A stretch of 64,000 nt of DNA from Mangrovimonas sp. TPBH4 (GCF_001280505.1 NZ_LBIO01000042.1:310001-374000), one strand, 5' to 3'; positions 1-8,986 are shown, counted from the first letter of the stretch. A program made the numbers and translations. The notes: generated by a model not told the origin, from the letters alone.

Positions 1-52
1 TTTTGTAAACTCTTATATCATAAAAATATCAATAAAAATCCTATAAAAAACA

Positions 53-92
53 GAAAAGCACGTATACAATTTAAACCGTATACGTGCTTTTC
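53..92 (-). terminator. Rho-independent terminator
   Basis: A perfect 15-bp inverted repeat (53-67 against 78-92, arm gaaaagcacgtatac) closes a 10-nt loop and is followed, on the minus strand, by a T-rich stretch. It lies 20 bp after the stop codon of the lipoprotein gene at 113-499 and probably ends that transcript. Confidence 0.75.
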
Positions 93-112
93 ATTTGGAT
101 ATTGGGGAAAAT

Positions 113-499
113 TTATTGTTGGGTACCGCTCCACTCTCCGCTCATGTTGGCGGTAGTGTTGTTCCAGGTGCCGGAGGCGTTGCTACCATCCAACTGCCCT
201 GTAAAAAGGGCGCCACTGCTGGCATTTCCTACCGTAGCAGTTAGGTCACCATTTTCTTGAACAAAGCCGCTCACGGTATAGGTGCCATTAAATACTTCCG
301 AAGTTGCAGTACCGCTTACGGTACCATCGGTATTTATTTGCATGGTCCAACTGCCGTTGTCCTGTGCGCCAGTATAGGTGCCGCTCCATTCGCCTTCATA
401 GGCAAGGGTGTCGCTGCTGTTGTCGTCATCGCTTGAGCAATTGATGCTAAGCATACTCATAAAGACCAATAGTACCATGGTGATGTGTTTCATAAACAT
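113..499 (-). CDS. Small surface lipoprotein with acidic export tag
   Basis: This 128-residue protein begins with a lipoprotein signal peptide whose likely lipidated residue is C21. The cysteine is followed by SSDDD, which resembles the lipoprotein export signal that sends Bacteroidota lipoproteins to the cell surface. The rest is rich in Gly, Thr, Ser and Asn with alternating polar and hydrophobic residues, as in a small all-beta domain. The motif GEWSGT occurs twice, at about residues 36-41 and 121-126, suggesting a closed barrel or an internal repeat. There are two in-frame ATG codons (499 and 493); the second gives a more typical signal peptide beginning MKHI. A strong terminator follows. 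No specific function can be assigned, and I recognise no named family. Confidence 0.7.
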   Translation of the reverse strand: MFMKHITMVLLVFMSMLSINCSSDDDNSSDTLAYEGEWSGTYTGAQDNGSWTMQINTDGTVSGTATSEVFNGTYTVSGFVQENGDLTATVGNASSGALFTGQLDGSNASGTWNNTTANMSGEWSGTQQ

Positions 500-618
500 G
501 TTGTTTTTTAATTAATAAATGATTGTGTGTTATGGTTGAAAGGCACCATGCTTTTCAACAGATAGAGGTTTCTCAAACACTATGCCATTGTATTGTTTTG
601 TAAGAAAATTGCATGGGT

Positions 619-1173
619 TTATGCTTCCAAAAAGGGAGTGATTACCTCTTGCCACTTGTTGCGCTCGTTTAACACAAGGTCATATTTTTTGCCTTTGTGC
701 GTGGTAATGCGCAGGCCGTTATCAACTATTTTGGCCGTTTTACGAGGTGTAATGCTGGCAATATCTTTATAGGCAATGTTGGTTTGCCCGCGTTGGATGT
801 TGTATTTGTGCGAAATGAATACCAATTGTTGGTTGGTAGCAAACAGTTTGCCTCCAACAGGTTCGATACCGCGGTAAAGGTTGGCTGGGCCTTCCAAAAG
901 TAATTCTTCGTTTGCTGAAAGGGGGAGTTGAATGCTATGGCTTGTCCAAGTCGTAAATTTATTAGCAAACTTTTGAGATACATATGGAAGTCCAATGGAT
1001 GTGAATAGCCCAAAACCTACACCTAAAAGGAGTAACATTGATGGTTTAAAGAGTGGTTCTTCAAAAAAGAAATTGAAGAAGAAAAGGAATACTGCATATA
1101 TGCCTCCGGAAAGGATTCCCATTAAGATTCTTTGCTTTACAGGGAGCTTTACAATTTGGTTGGTAGTTTTCAT
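619..1173 (-). CDS. GRAM-domain membrane protein
   Basis: The protein has 184 residues when started at the ATG at 1173; upstream in-frame codons give a non-native-looking extension. Two hydrophobic segments near residues 15-35 and 43-65 anchor it in the membrane. The C-terminal part, about residues 85-184, has the pattern of a GRAM or PH-like domain: an LLEGPANLYRG-type strand, a GKLFATNQQLVFIS core and an alternating strand ending before a tryptophan-containing helix. Such domains often bind lipids or act as membrane-proximal adaptors. It lies 97 bp downstream of an outer membrane protein gene on the same strand. The fold assignment is from pattern only, and no substrate or partner can be named. 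Confidence 0.6.
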   Translation of the reverse strand: MKTTNQIVKLPVKQRILMGILSGGIYAVFLFFFNFFFEEPLFKPSMLLLLGVGFGLFTSIGLPYVSQKFANKFTTWTSHSIQLPLSANEELLLEGPANLYRGIEPVGGKLFATNQQLVFISHKYNIQRGQTNIAYKDIASITPRKTAKIVDNGLRITTHKGKKYDLVLNERNKWQEVITPFLEA

Positions 1174-1270
1174 AGTTTTGTTGAGTTTTGTAAATCGGCA
1201 ATTTATAAAAACAAAGTTGTTATGGCAAGGGGAATTGTTTGTGGAACGAACAGCCTTACAGGGGACATGA

Positions 1271-1918
1271 TTAAATATCAAACATAAATGTAATGCCAAT
1301 AGAATTGAAACTTTCTTGTTTTTGCTTGTCGTGGATGGTGGGGTGATTGTTGGAACTTAACTTGGAAAAATCGCCCTGCCCTAGATAGTTGAGGCCTACA
1401 TAATATTGATCAAAAATTTCATAAAGGAAGCCAATTGTTATTTGCGATCCAAAATTCCACCCATCATAAAGGTCTTTTTGATGAAAGTTCAGATAACGGT
1501 ATTCGTCTTTGGTTACGGTTTGTGCATATAAACCTAATTGCATCACCATTGCAAATTTCTCCGTAACTGGTAAATTCATAGTGAGGGATAATGGAATTTT
1601 AAGAAGGGTTCTGTTATGGTAAAAATTGCCCAAACTATTAAAACCATTGCCTGTTAACTGGCTGTGGCCAATACCTGTGGCCACCCCAAAGGCTTTGGAA
1701 AAGCGATAATTTAACAGGATGTCGCCGGTATTGGTGTTAAGATTGTAGTTAGGTTCGTTATCGTTTTCTATAATGCCATAGCCGATACCTCCGTAGGCAA
1801 TAAGGTTAAACCTAAAAGATTTGTCCTCTTGTTTGTTTTCTGTTATGTCCTCTTGGGCTTGGGTAACTTGGCTAGATACAATACAAAGTAATACAAAAAG
1901 AAGTTTTAGCGTTTTCAT
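1271..1918 (-). CDS. Outer membrane beta-barrel protein
   Basis: A 215-residue protein with a clear Sec signal peptide (hydrophobic stretch then TQA before QED, cleavage near residue 21). The mature part alternates short beta strands rich in Gly, Tyr and Phe with polar turns and ends in the aromatic or hydrophobic strand FMFDI, typical of outer membrane barrels of the OmpW or outer-membrane-beta-barrel type. An acidic, lysine-rich segment lies right after the cleavage site. I recognise no specific porin family, so the role (small-molecule diffusion, or a structural protein) is open. Confidence 0.65.
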   Translation of the reverse strand: MKTLKLLFVLLCIVSSQVTQAQEDITENKQEDKSFRFNLIAYGGIGYGIIENDNEPNYNLNTNTGDILLNYRFSKAFGVATGIGHSQLTGNGFNSLGNFYHNRTLLKIPLSLTMNLPVTEKFAMVMQLGLYAQTVTKDEYRYLNFHQKDLYDGWNFGSQITIGFLYEIFDQYYVGLNYLGQGDFSKLSSNNHPTIHDKQKQESFNSIGITFMFDI

Positions 1919-2036
1919 GAATTGGTTGGTTAAAAGATTTTACAATGCTGTTATAAACTGTAATATGTAAATATTATTGTAAGTAATTATTGAATTTCTT
2001 ACAAAATATACATTGAAAGCTTGTTTAAATTTTCTC

Positions 2037-2489
2037 TTAGGCAGAAAGACGCTCTGTGGTATAATCTTTTATAGTTGGAGGCAGTAAAGGCTGTAAGGCC
2101 TTTATGAATTTTTTGTAGTTGCGTTTGTTTTTGCCCCAATCATATATTTGGGTGGGCAGGGCGCAAATAGAGATGAAGTGTAGTTCGGTATGCTGGTCTA
2201 CTTCCTTAAGGCTTACCTCAATATATTCGGAAAAGGAAGACATGGAAAAGGAGGTTTGAGCATAGCATTTTAGAGTGTCCTTATCGACGCCAACACTTTT
2301 GAAATGACAATCTTTTAAGGCCTGTTTTACGATTTCTAGGTTGTCCAAAGCTTTGCCTTCTAAAGTTTTATTTCCTCTATATTTACAGGTGATGGCATCT
2401 GGATTGTTGGTGAGTTTTTTGTATAGAAAGATAAAAATAATGCCCCCTATAAGGAGTAGCCACATAAGAGTAAATTCGGTTGATTCCAT
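2037..2489 (-). CDS. Membrane-anchored protein of unknown function
   Basis: A 150-residue protein with one N-terminal membrane segment (about residues 8-23) followed by a soluble domain of about 120 residues. The soluble part shows an alternating alpha/beta pattern, including the helix LEIVKQALKDCHF, a strand with CYAQTSFSMSSF and a strand with LHFISICALP. This resembles small DUF1499-like or Bet v1-like folds, but the similarity is too weak to name a family. It starts at ATG 2489 and appears monocistronic, with 174 bp to the next gene on its 3' upstream side. Confidence 0.5.
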   Translation of the reverse strand: MESTEFTLMWLLLIGGIIFIFLYKKLTNNPDAITCKYRGNKTLEGKALDNLEIVKQALKDCHFKSVGVDKDTLKCYAQTSFSMSSFSEYIEVSLKEVDQHTELHFISICALPTQIYDWGKNKRNYKKFIKALQPLLPPTIKDYTTERLSA

Positions 2490-2663
2490 GTTGGTTGATT
2501 TGAAATTGATTGCTGAAATATAGGGGATTTTTGTTAAAAGTGTTTATGCAATGGAAGCTATTTTGTTTCTGATTAAGAAAAGGTTAATAGAAGCTGTAAA
2601 AACCAATCTTTTTTAATGAAGTTGTTTTAAGCTATAATTGTTAGAGGAAGTAACGGGACTATT

Positions 2664-3704
2664 TCATTCTTTAATAAACCTAAAGACGTGGCCATTGTCG
2701 AAACTCAAGAAGTAAAGACCTTTTCGTAGTTGGTGTATGTCTATTTCTTCATTATTTGTAATTGATCCTTGACTTATTTCAGTGCCTAATACACTATGGA
2801 TTGCGTATTGGGTTGTATATAATAGTCCAGAAATTCGAATATAATTGGATGCTGGATTTGGGTATAAGCTAATGGAGGTAGCTTTGCTGGTTTCAGTTAT
2901 TGAAAGCGCATTAAAATTAATTTTTGAAATAATACCTCCCCAAGCTTGAGTGAAATACAAATCGTTATCGTGGAGTACCATCGAGGATGGACCACTAATA
3001 GAGGTTAAGAAATTGGTAGCGTAGGGTGTGGCATCATTGAGTGATATTTTAGTTATGGAAGACCCAAAGAAATTGGCAATATAAAGGTTATTCGCATGCA
3101 GCAATAGCCCTACAGGTGTTCCCAATCCGGTAACAAGGTCAGTTACTGTTGGTGGTGATGTGCTCAGATCCATTTTTGAAACTTTATCGCCGTATTGCTC
3201 TGCAACAAATAAAATCGAGTCGTTTAATAATAGATCCGTTGGAGTTTCAAAGCCTGTAGCCACATCTATTACTGTTGGATTAGTAGCGTTGAGATCTATT
3301 TTAGCAACTTTATTGCCGGTGGAAAAATAGAGGTCATTTCCATATAAAGTTAGCCCATCAGGACCATTGAGGCCTGTTGCAATGTCTATAATATTTTGGG
3401 ATGTATCGGTAAGGTCTATTTTAGAAATTTTACTGGCAACCGTAAAATAAAGTTCGTTTCCAATAATCATTATATCTTTTGGGGTATTTAATCCCGACAA
3501 AAATGATGTTACGGTTAACGGTTCTGCAGTACTTAGGTCTATTTTGGAAATGGTATTTCCCGTGAGTTGGGTAAAATACAGGTCGTTGCCATGAATGGCC
3601 AATCGGTACGGGGTGCTTAAATCGGTGGCGATGTTGGTAGGTTGGCTAATAAGTTTAGAGCTACCTAATAACAAAACTAATGTAAGGATAATAAAGCGTT
3701 TCAT
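2664..3704 (-). CDS. Secreted beta-propeller protein with T9SS sorting domain
   Basis: The 346-residue product has a Sec signal peptide, then about six repeats of roughly 40-45 residues, each with GNDLYFT and SKIDL-like strands. This is the pattern of an NHL or SMP-30-like beta-propeller. The last 75 or so residues form a type A sorting domain of the type IX secretion system: SISLYPNPASNYIRI near residue 277, then the terminal KGLYFLSF strand and a basic end. In Bacteroidota such proteins cross the outer membrane through the Por/Gld secretion machinery and become surface-attached or released. The start at ATG 3704 is preferred over an upstream TTG because it gives the compact MKRF signal sequence. 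The ligand is unknown. Confidence 0.8.
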   Translation of the reverse strand: MKRFIILTLVLLLGSSKLISQPTNIATDLSTPYRLAIHGNDLYFTQLTGNTISKIDLSTAEPLTVTSFLSGLNTPKDIMIIGNELYFTVASKISKIDLTDTSQNIIDIATGLNGPDGLTLYGNDLYFSTGNKVAKIDLNATNPTVIDVATGFETPTDLLLNDSILFVAEQYGDKVSKMDLSTSPPTVTDLVTGLGTPVGLLLHANNLYIANFFGSSITKISLNDATPYATNFLTSISGPSSMVLHDNDLYFTQAWGGIISKINFNALSITETSKATSISLYPNPASNYIRISGLLYTTQYAIHSVLGTEISQGSITNNEEIDIHQLRKGLYFLSFDNGHVFRFIKE

Positions 3705-3968
3705 AGACAGCAATTTAAAGGTTCATATGCTGGTGTTAAGTTTTTTATGATTGGTACGGTAATTAACCTAAGGAGATATTTTTTATAAATTTAATATAAA
3801 TAATTGATAAACAGTTAGTTGAATGGATTAAAATGAGCAATTTAAATGTTTTTAGTAATGTTGGTTTTACAATGTTTTTGGGATTGGTTTTATGAAATAG
3901 GCAATGATAGAAACAATGGCTCTACTTTGTAAAGTTTTCTATTCAGGAACTTTAGTAATCCTTAGATG

Positions 3969-4628
3969 TTATTTAATCAGGGTGTAAATTGTCGAAGTCT
4001 CTCCCCATATCTTTTTGGAATGAACGGGCTGTAATTGAAAACCGTTTTGAGAAGCAATAGCTCTAATGGAATCTAGTGGACAGTCTTGGGAAAGAATCAT
4101 TAAGATGCTGTTTTGGGGAGTGCAATATTTACTTAGTACAGGAAATAACGCTTTGAAGTATTGAAAATCCTGACCGCAGTACCAAGCCTTTTCTTGATTG
4201 TTTTTTGGATCTTTTGGGTAATATGGCGGATTGATGATTATATAGTCGAAATCCGAGTGAGGAATATTTTTAAATAAATTAGACTCGATGAGCTCTATTT
4301 CTTGTTGGTTGAGTTCGGCATCCTGTTCAAGTCCTTTTAGGGCTTCTTGATTGATATCACTAGCAGTTACCTTGGCGCCTTTGGAAGCTGCGAATAAAGA
4401 TAAAATACCTGAGCCACAACCTAATTCCAATAAGGATTTTCCGCTCAACGTTAGGTCGCTTATATAGTCCATCAGTATTTTGGTGCTTAGCGTAAAATGC
4501 GGTGGAAATACCTCGGGGTGGACCATTACGGTAAGGCCTTTGTAGCTGTAACGACGAGGTTTGGAATGGTAGGCTCGAAAGCCATAGCCTATTAAAGGAT
4601 CTATTAGTCTTTTGAGGTATCTTCGCAT
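3969..4628 (-). CDS. Class I SAM-dependent methyltransferase (NPPY type)
   Basis: A 219-residue Rossmann-fold methyltransferase. Motif I is LLELGCGSG at residues 66-74, an acidic residue ends the next strand (TASDIN), and the NPPY motif stands at 133-136. NPPY is the catalytic signature of enzymes that methylate planar nitrogens or the amide of glutamine, such as HemK/PrmC, RsmC/RlmG and TrmN6. The protein is shorter than PrmC and lacks its N-terminal helical domain. Its start codon follows directly on the stop of the radical SAM gene at 4629-6146 with no spacing, so the two are almost certainly co-expressed. Target unknown: it could be a housekeeping RNA or protein methylase, or act on the product of this locus. 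Confidence 0.8.
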   Translation of the reverse strand: MRRYLKRLIDPLIGYGFRAYHSKPRRYSYKGLTVMVHPEVFPPHFTLSTKILMDYISDLTLSGKSLLELGCGSGILSLFAASKGAKVTASDINQEALKGLEQDAELNQQEIELIESNLFKNIPHSDFDYIIINPPYYPKDPKNNQEKAWYCGQDFQYFKALFPVLSKYCTPQNSILMILSQDCPLDSIRAIASQNGFQLQPVHSKKIWGETSTIYTLIK

Positions 4629-6146
4629 CTATTCTTGGTAAAAGCCTTCAATTTCTGGTTGGCGGTATTTCCACAATTTATGGAGTGCCTTAATTTCATA
4701 AGGGTAATGGTACAGCCCATTTTTGTAGCGCAATGCCGAAAAAGCTTTCAGTACGCTCTTCTTGTAGCCTTTTATTTTAAAATCAGATACCGTGGGATAG
4801 TAGCCATTCAGTACGGTTTCAAAATTTTTGATTTTATCCACCATCTTCGGGGTGAGCCAAGGGGTCAAAGGGTTTTTTCGTAAATCGAAGTTTTCCCAAC
4901 TAGGTGATATCCAATCTTCCAGCTGTTGGGGAAATGAAAAGCCGGCATCTAATATTTTTTGGTAGAGCTTTGATCCTTCGGTGGGTACAGGACTGTATAG
5001 GTAAATGATGATTTCGGTATCGGGATTGATTGTCTTGATTTCTTTTATAAATTCAATGTCCCAATCTATTTGGGCCATTACCTGTGCTTCAGAATCGGCG
5101 GGCAGCCCAAGAACAAAAGACATTTCAGGGATGATGTCTACTTCTTTCATTCGTTTGGCAAAATCCTTGATCATTTGGCCGCTTTGTTTACCACCTTTGT
5201 CCATTTGCTTTAGGATCTCGTCATTGCCTGTTTCTGCTCCCAAAAAGATCATTTTGCAACCGGCCTTCCTCATTAGCCTTAAATCCTCGTCGGAATATTG
5301 GTTGATGGTATCAATACGGCCCTCTCCCCACCAAGAAATGCCATCGTTCAAGATGAGTTTAGAAAACTCTACGACCCGTTTTTTTGAAGTGAAAAAATTG
5401 TTGTCATGAAATTCTATAGCATCAATGTTGTAGTGCTTTTTAAAATAGGACACGTCCTCATAAATCTTTTCAGCCGATTTACCTTTCCAACGGGCATTGT
5501 AGATTGGAACTACCGCACAAAACGAACAAGTAAACGGACAGCCAAAACTAGAGTGGTATGAAAAGGTTCTTTTGCCCAAAAAGGTTTTTCCTAAGTAATT
5601 TTGAAGAGGATAAAAACTGTTAAGGAAATCGTAGGGCAAAGCGGGTAAACTATCTTGCTCAAGGAGGGCCTCCTTGGAAGTTTGAATAGTATGGTTGTTA
5701 CTGTCTTTGTAAATCAGATTTTTAATGTCCTCTAATTGCCCTTTTTTCTGAATTAAATAATTCATCAATTCAGGGAAGGCATTGTCGCCAGGTCCATTGA
5801 TAATATAGTCTACATAACCAGAGTTAAGAGATGCCGCATATTGGTTGGAGGCAAAATAACCACCCCAAATAGTGATGCTGTTTGGGAATTCTTCCTTTAT
5901 CTTTTTTGAAAAAGGAATGGCCTGTTTCAACTGCGGGCCAGGCATGACAGTAACACAAAAGAATTTGAAATCCCCTGTTTTGAAATAGGTTTCGATAGTG
6001 CTCCAAGGGGCACTCTCCAAATTGCCATCTACAAATACATAATCATACGTCCCGTGAATGGCTGCACCTACCTGCAAAATGGAATTGGGGATGCGGTGTT
6101 TGGCATTGGCACTACGAGGATTGAATATGAGAATTTTTTGTGGCAT
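4629..6146 (-). CDS. B12-binding-type radical SAM protein
   Basis: A 505-residue protein in two parts. Residues 1-130 look like the cobalamin-binding Rossmann domain found upstream of many radical SAM enzymes, with a WGGYFAS turn at 94-100 and GPGDNAFPEL at 118-127. The radical SAM core follows, with the [4Fe-4S]-binding cysteines C203, C207 and C210 and the later FLGAETGNDEI strand. About 130 further residues at the C terminus are rich in Trp and Lys and match no domain I know. Enzymes of this architecture include methylases, ring-forming enzymes and methylthiotransferase relatives. This copy is clearly diverged from the two paralogues at 10857-12230 and 13008-14474. It may be transcribed from its own promoter at 6196-6223. 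Confidence 0.8.
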   Translation of the reverse strand: MPQKILIFNPRSANAKHRIPNSILQVGAAIHGTYDYVFVDGNLESAPWSTIETYFKTGDFKFFCVTVMPGPQLKQAIPFSKKIKEEFPNSITIWGGYFASNQYAASLNSGYVDYIINGPGDNAFPELMNYLIQKKGQLEDIKNLIYKDSNNHTIQTSKEALLEQDSLPALPYDFLNSFYPLQNYLGKTFLGKRTFSYHSSFGCPFTCSFCAVVPIYNARWKGKSAEKIYEDVSYFKKHYNIDAIEFHDNNFFTSKKRVVEFSKLILNDGISWWGEGRIDTINQYSDEDLRLMRKAGCKMIFLGAETGNDEILKQMDKGGKQSGQMIKDFAKRMKEVDIIPEMSFVLGLPADSEAQVMAQIDWDIEFIKEIKTINPDTEIIIYLYSPVPTEGSKLYQKILDAGFSFPQQLEDWISPSWENFDLRKNPLTPWLTPKMVDKIKNFETVLNGYYPTVSDFKIKGYKKSVLKAFSALRYKNGLYHYPYEIKALHKLWKYRQPEIEGFYQE

Positions 6147-6195
6147 AAATGAAGTTAGTTAAGTTATGTATCAAGGATTGGCCCTATAGATTCCA

Positions 6196-6223
6196 TAAAG
6201 ATAGTCAATCTGAGAAATTCCAA
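6196..6223 (-). promoter_or_regulatory. Candidate Bacteroidota promoter for the 3969-6146 pair
   Basis: Read on the minus strand, TTG (6221-6223) is followed after 17 bp by TATCTTTA (6196-6203). This is one mismatch from the Bacteroidota -7 consensus TAnnTTTG and has acceptable spacing. It sits 50 bp upstream of the radical SAM start, in the only sizeable gap (120 bp) of the 4-15 kb run. Confidence 0.45.
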
Positions 6224-6266
6224 TTTTGGACAATAGTGATTTTGGTTATGTTGTTTTATATTTTTA

Positions 6267-7424
6267 TTAGTTTATATAAGAATAGGTAAGCTTCCTATTT
6301 AGTGTTTTGTAAATTAGTAGTGATATTATTCCTGAAATACAACCTCCAGCCAACACACCGGTAATACCATAGCCTTTTATCCATAATAGAATCAATAGTG
6401 AATTAATAAAGAGCCCTATAAAAATGATAAGGGTGACTTTTTTTTCTTGATTTTGTTTGTTCAGCATCATGATGTCCATATAGAATAGGAGGGGAAACAA
6501 GGTTTTAATGGCAGAAAGATAATAGTAGTTAATGTCTAAGTTGAGTTTCAGAATAAGTTCCATAACCAACCAAATACATAAACTTCCCAATAACAAGTAG
6601 GGCAAAGTCATAAAACTCAGTTTTTGTTTGATGCGATTGAGGGAATCCAGTGAAATGCGGTAAATATGCTTGGTGAAGGGGGTAATGATAAAGGCATATC
6701 CTGCAACAAGCATCAAGAAAGAGTTGCTCAATAATTGATATTCGGAAACATCGCTTTTTGGTAAATATAAGGTCACCAAATACATGTCTATTTTACTGCC
6801 CAACCATCCTGCAAACGCCATTAAAAAGAATGGAAAGCTGTATTTGAGAGGTTCAAAGGACCAAGAGAATTCAGTTTTGAAATGAAATATATCCAATGCT
6901 TTTGCGAGAATAAGGAGTTTAATGAGGTTGACTATTGTGTAAAGGATAAGAACATGAAGTATGTTGAATTGCGGAAGCAAAAAGAGAATACCTGCTGTAA
7001 TTACAAAAGCAACGAGGTCTGTAACTAATTGTAAGCTGAATTTTTGATAATGGATAATCAAACTTTCGAAACTGGCAGTTAGGAAAAGGATGATACTTAA
7101 AAGAATGCATAACAATCCAGTATAGAAGTCAAAGATGAAAGGAAATACGAGGCTTAAAAGTAAAAGGGGACTTCTACTGATGAGATTGTTTGCGAAAAGT
7201 TCCTGCACTTTGGAAGGAGCTCTGCTATAGCTGCGCAGTAACCATTCTTTATTGCCCCAACTAGCTATAATCAATACCAAATAAATCCATAGCAAGATGT
7301 CTATGGTAATTCCCCAATCCGTCTTGCCAAAGAGTTTGATTCCTATCACCGCAATTACAAAATTTAAGGCGGGAGATAGGAACCCTCGAATGGTATTAAT
7401 GCCAGCTGTTTTGAGTTTTCGCAT
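6267..7424 (-). CDS. Flippase-like multipass membrane protein (Wzx/MATE-like)
   Basis: The 385-residue protein is almost entirely membrane-embedded, with about 11-12 hydrophobic segments. The N terminus (MRKLKTAGINTIRGFLSPALNF) and the general hydropathy resemble polysaccharide-biosynthesis flippases of the Wzx/MurJ/MATE superfamily, though at 385 residues it is shorter than the usual 420-480. Such proteins move polyprenyl-diphosphate-linked sugars or similar lipid-linked products to the periplasmic face. It starts 5 bp after the stop of the glycosyltransferase gene at 7430-8986, so it is the export candidate of the cluster. The function is inferred from topology and neighbours; no catalytic motif is available to confirm it. 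Confidence 0.6.
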   Translation of the reverse strand: MRKLKTAGINTIRGFLSPALNFVIAVIGIKLFGKTDWGITIDILLWIYLVLIIASWGNKEWLLRSYSRAPSKVQELFANNLISRSPLLLLSLVFPFIFDFYTGLLCILLSIILFLTASFESLIIHYQKFSLQLVTDLVAFVITAGILFLLPQFNILHVLILYTIVNLIKLLILAKALDIFHFKTEFSWSFEPLKYSFPFFLMAFAGWLGSKIDMYLVTLYLPKSDVSEYQLLSNSFLMLVAGYAFIITPFTKHIYRISLDSLNRIKQKLSFMTLPYLLLGSLCIWLVMELILKLNLDINYYYLSAIKTLFPLLFYMDIMMLNKQNQEKKVTLIIFIGLFINSLLILLWIKGYGITGVLAGGCISGIISLLIYKTLNRKLTYSYIN

Positions 7425-7429
7425 AAAGG

Positions 7430-8986
7430 TTACTCTTGGTTGATCGCTCCAGTTGGTAAGATACGAAGTTTGTAAAATCCAATGCCCTGCCCTTCATCAC
7501 TTAAATATAGAATTCTACCATCAACAACTACTGGTTTTAGTTTGTTGGAATGATTGTTTGTCAATTGTTGGTTCCCTAAAAATAGTTGGTTGTCTTTTAT
7601 GGTGACGCTTAAAGAATCTACTGTTTGAAATGGAAAAGCCAAGCTTTCTATTTGTGCTCCCGACTTGTTCCAAAACTCATAAAACAAGGAGTCGTTTTTT
7701 AGCTCGAAATCATAGGTTAAGATGGGAGTTTTAACGTTTAAGATGGTTGAATGGGATTGAGGTTTGGAACTGATAAAAAATGCCAAGCCAAAAAATACAC
7801 CAACAACAATGCCTAATGTTTTAAAGTTGATGACCGTTTTTAGATGAAATAGGATCATTCCTGTCAAGCTGAGTAGAAGGCATAATCTCAAATAGTTAAA
7901 AGGAAAGATGTCAATCTGGAAATAACCGCTATTGCAAATAGAAAATAGCAGAAATGCACAGGTGATTTTGAATGCATTGGAGGCCCTAATCTGTGATATA
8001 GCTAAGTACAATGGCATTAATAATAGGAACGTGTAAGTGCTGCCGTAGGGCGAAATGAGAATGCTACCCAATAACCAAAGAGAAAATACCAATAAGCTAT
8101 TTTTTGCTTGTTTTGTGATATAGATCAAAGAACCTAAGATGGCTATTTTGAAAGCTAATAGGCATGCTTTGAATAATGAAAAGCTTTTGAACAATACAGA
8201 TGTATTCTCAAATGAATGGTACACAAATAGGCGCTTGAGAAACATATACATCGATTGGTAATTGTTTACATAGGCACCTGCTATTTCCCCATTGTTAGCT
8301 TTAAATAGAACTTCAGAAATATAGAAACCCCAAAAATCTAATCCGAAAATCAATAGGCCAACAATGATAAAAAGGAGTCCCCATCCGATGAGGTGTGCTA
8401 AGGCTTTAAACTCCTTTCTGAATAATAAAAAGCCTAAAAGAATGATTGGGAATACCTTTAGGGCTATGGCAAAACACCACAGCAATGCCATTGTATGAAA
8501 GCGTTTTTGATGATAGGCTATAAAGCCCTCTGTGAGCAGGAAGAGCAATAGTAAATACACCTGTCCAAATAGGATGTTGTTTTTGATAGGAATAAAAAAA
8601 ACTATTGGAAGAAGTAATAAAAAGATAGAATCGAATTTATAAATCTTCTGTAACCGAAATATAGAAATGCACAGTAAAGCAATACTGATACTGTTAAAAA
8701 TGAGCTTGGCAATCAAAAGAGGTACTAATGTGAAGGGGAGAAAGGCAAGTGCCAGGAATGGGGTGTTGGGGGCGTAACTTAAAAACAGATTGGGATATCC
8801 TAAATCAAAAACATACTGATTGAATTGTTTAGGGAAGTAAGTATCTGGACCAAAAGTTCCGTCCCTTAACATGGTGCTTCCAAAATAGTAATTGGCAAAA
8901 TCATGAATTTCAAATTGAAAGGACTTTGCTAAAACATATAGGCAAACCATGATCAAAGGGATGATATATAGAAATGTCCTTTTCAA
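7430..8986 (-). CDS. GT87-like polyprenol-phosphate-sugar glycosyltransferase
   Basis: A 518-residue integral membrane protein with about 10-11 membrane segments. The first periplasmic loop carries D29 in a HDFANYY context, matching GT87/DUF2029 enzymes such as PimE, where an aspartate in this loop is catalytic. These enzymes take a sugar from a polyprenyl-phosphate donor outside the cytoplasmic membrane. Residues 407-518 follow the last membrane segment as a beta-rich soluble tail that is not part of the usual GT87 fold. The gene overlaps the GT2 gene by 4 bp (ATGA); that protein resembles polyprenol-phosphate-mannose synthases and could make the donor. Acceptor and sugar are unknown. Confidence 0.65.
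   Translation of the reverse strand: MKRTFLYIIPLIMVCLYVLAKSFQFEIHDFANYYFGSTMLRDGTFGPDTYFPKQFNQYVFDLGYPNLFLSYAPNTPFLALAFLPFTLVPLLIAKLIFNSISIALLCISIFRLQKIYKFDSIFLLLLPIVFFIPIKNNILFGQVYLLLLFLLTEGFIAYHQKRFHTMALLWCFAIALKVFPIILLGFLLFRKEFKALAHLIGWGLLFIIVGLLIFGLDFWGFYISEVLFKANNGEIAGAYVNNYQSMYMFLKRLFVYHSFENTSVLFKSFSLFKACLLAFKIAILGSLIYITKQAKNSLLVFSLWLLGSILISPYGSTYTFLLLMPLYLAISQIRASNAFKITCAFLLFSICNSGYFQIDIFPFNYLRLCLLLSLTGMILFHLKTVINFKTLGIVVGVFFGLAFFISSKPQSHSTILNVKTPILTYDFELKNDSLFYEFWNKSGAQIESLAFPFQTVDSLSVTIKDNQLFLGNQQLTNNHSNKLKPVVVDGRILYLSDEGQGIGFYKLRILPTGAINQE

Noticed and set aside
619-1299. Longer frame of the GRAM-domain protein from 1299
   Set aside because: The first 42 residues are Cys- and Asn-rich, have no signal character and overlap the 3' end of the barrel gene; ATG 1173 is a better start.
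3930-3954. Possible terminator TAAAGTT/AACTTTA after the methyltransferase gene
   Set aside because: Only 7 AT-rich base pairs with an 11-nt loop and no T-run on the minus strand.
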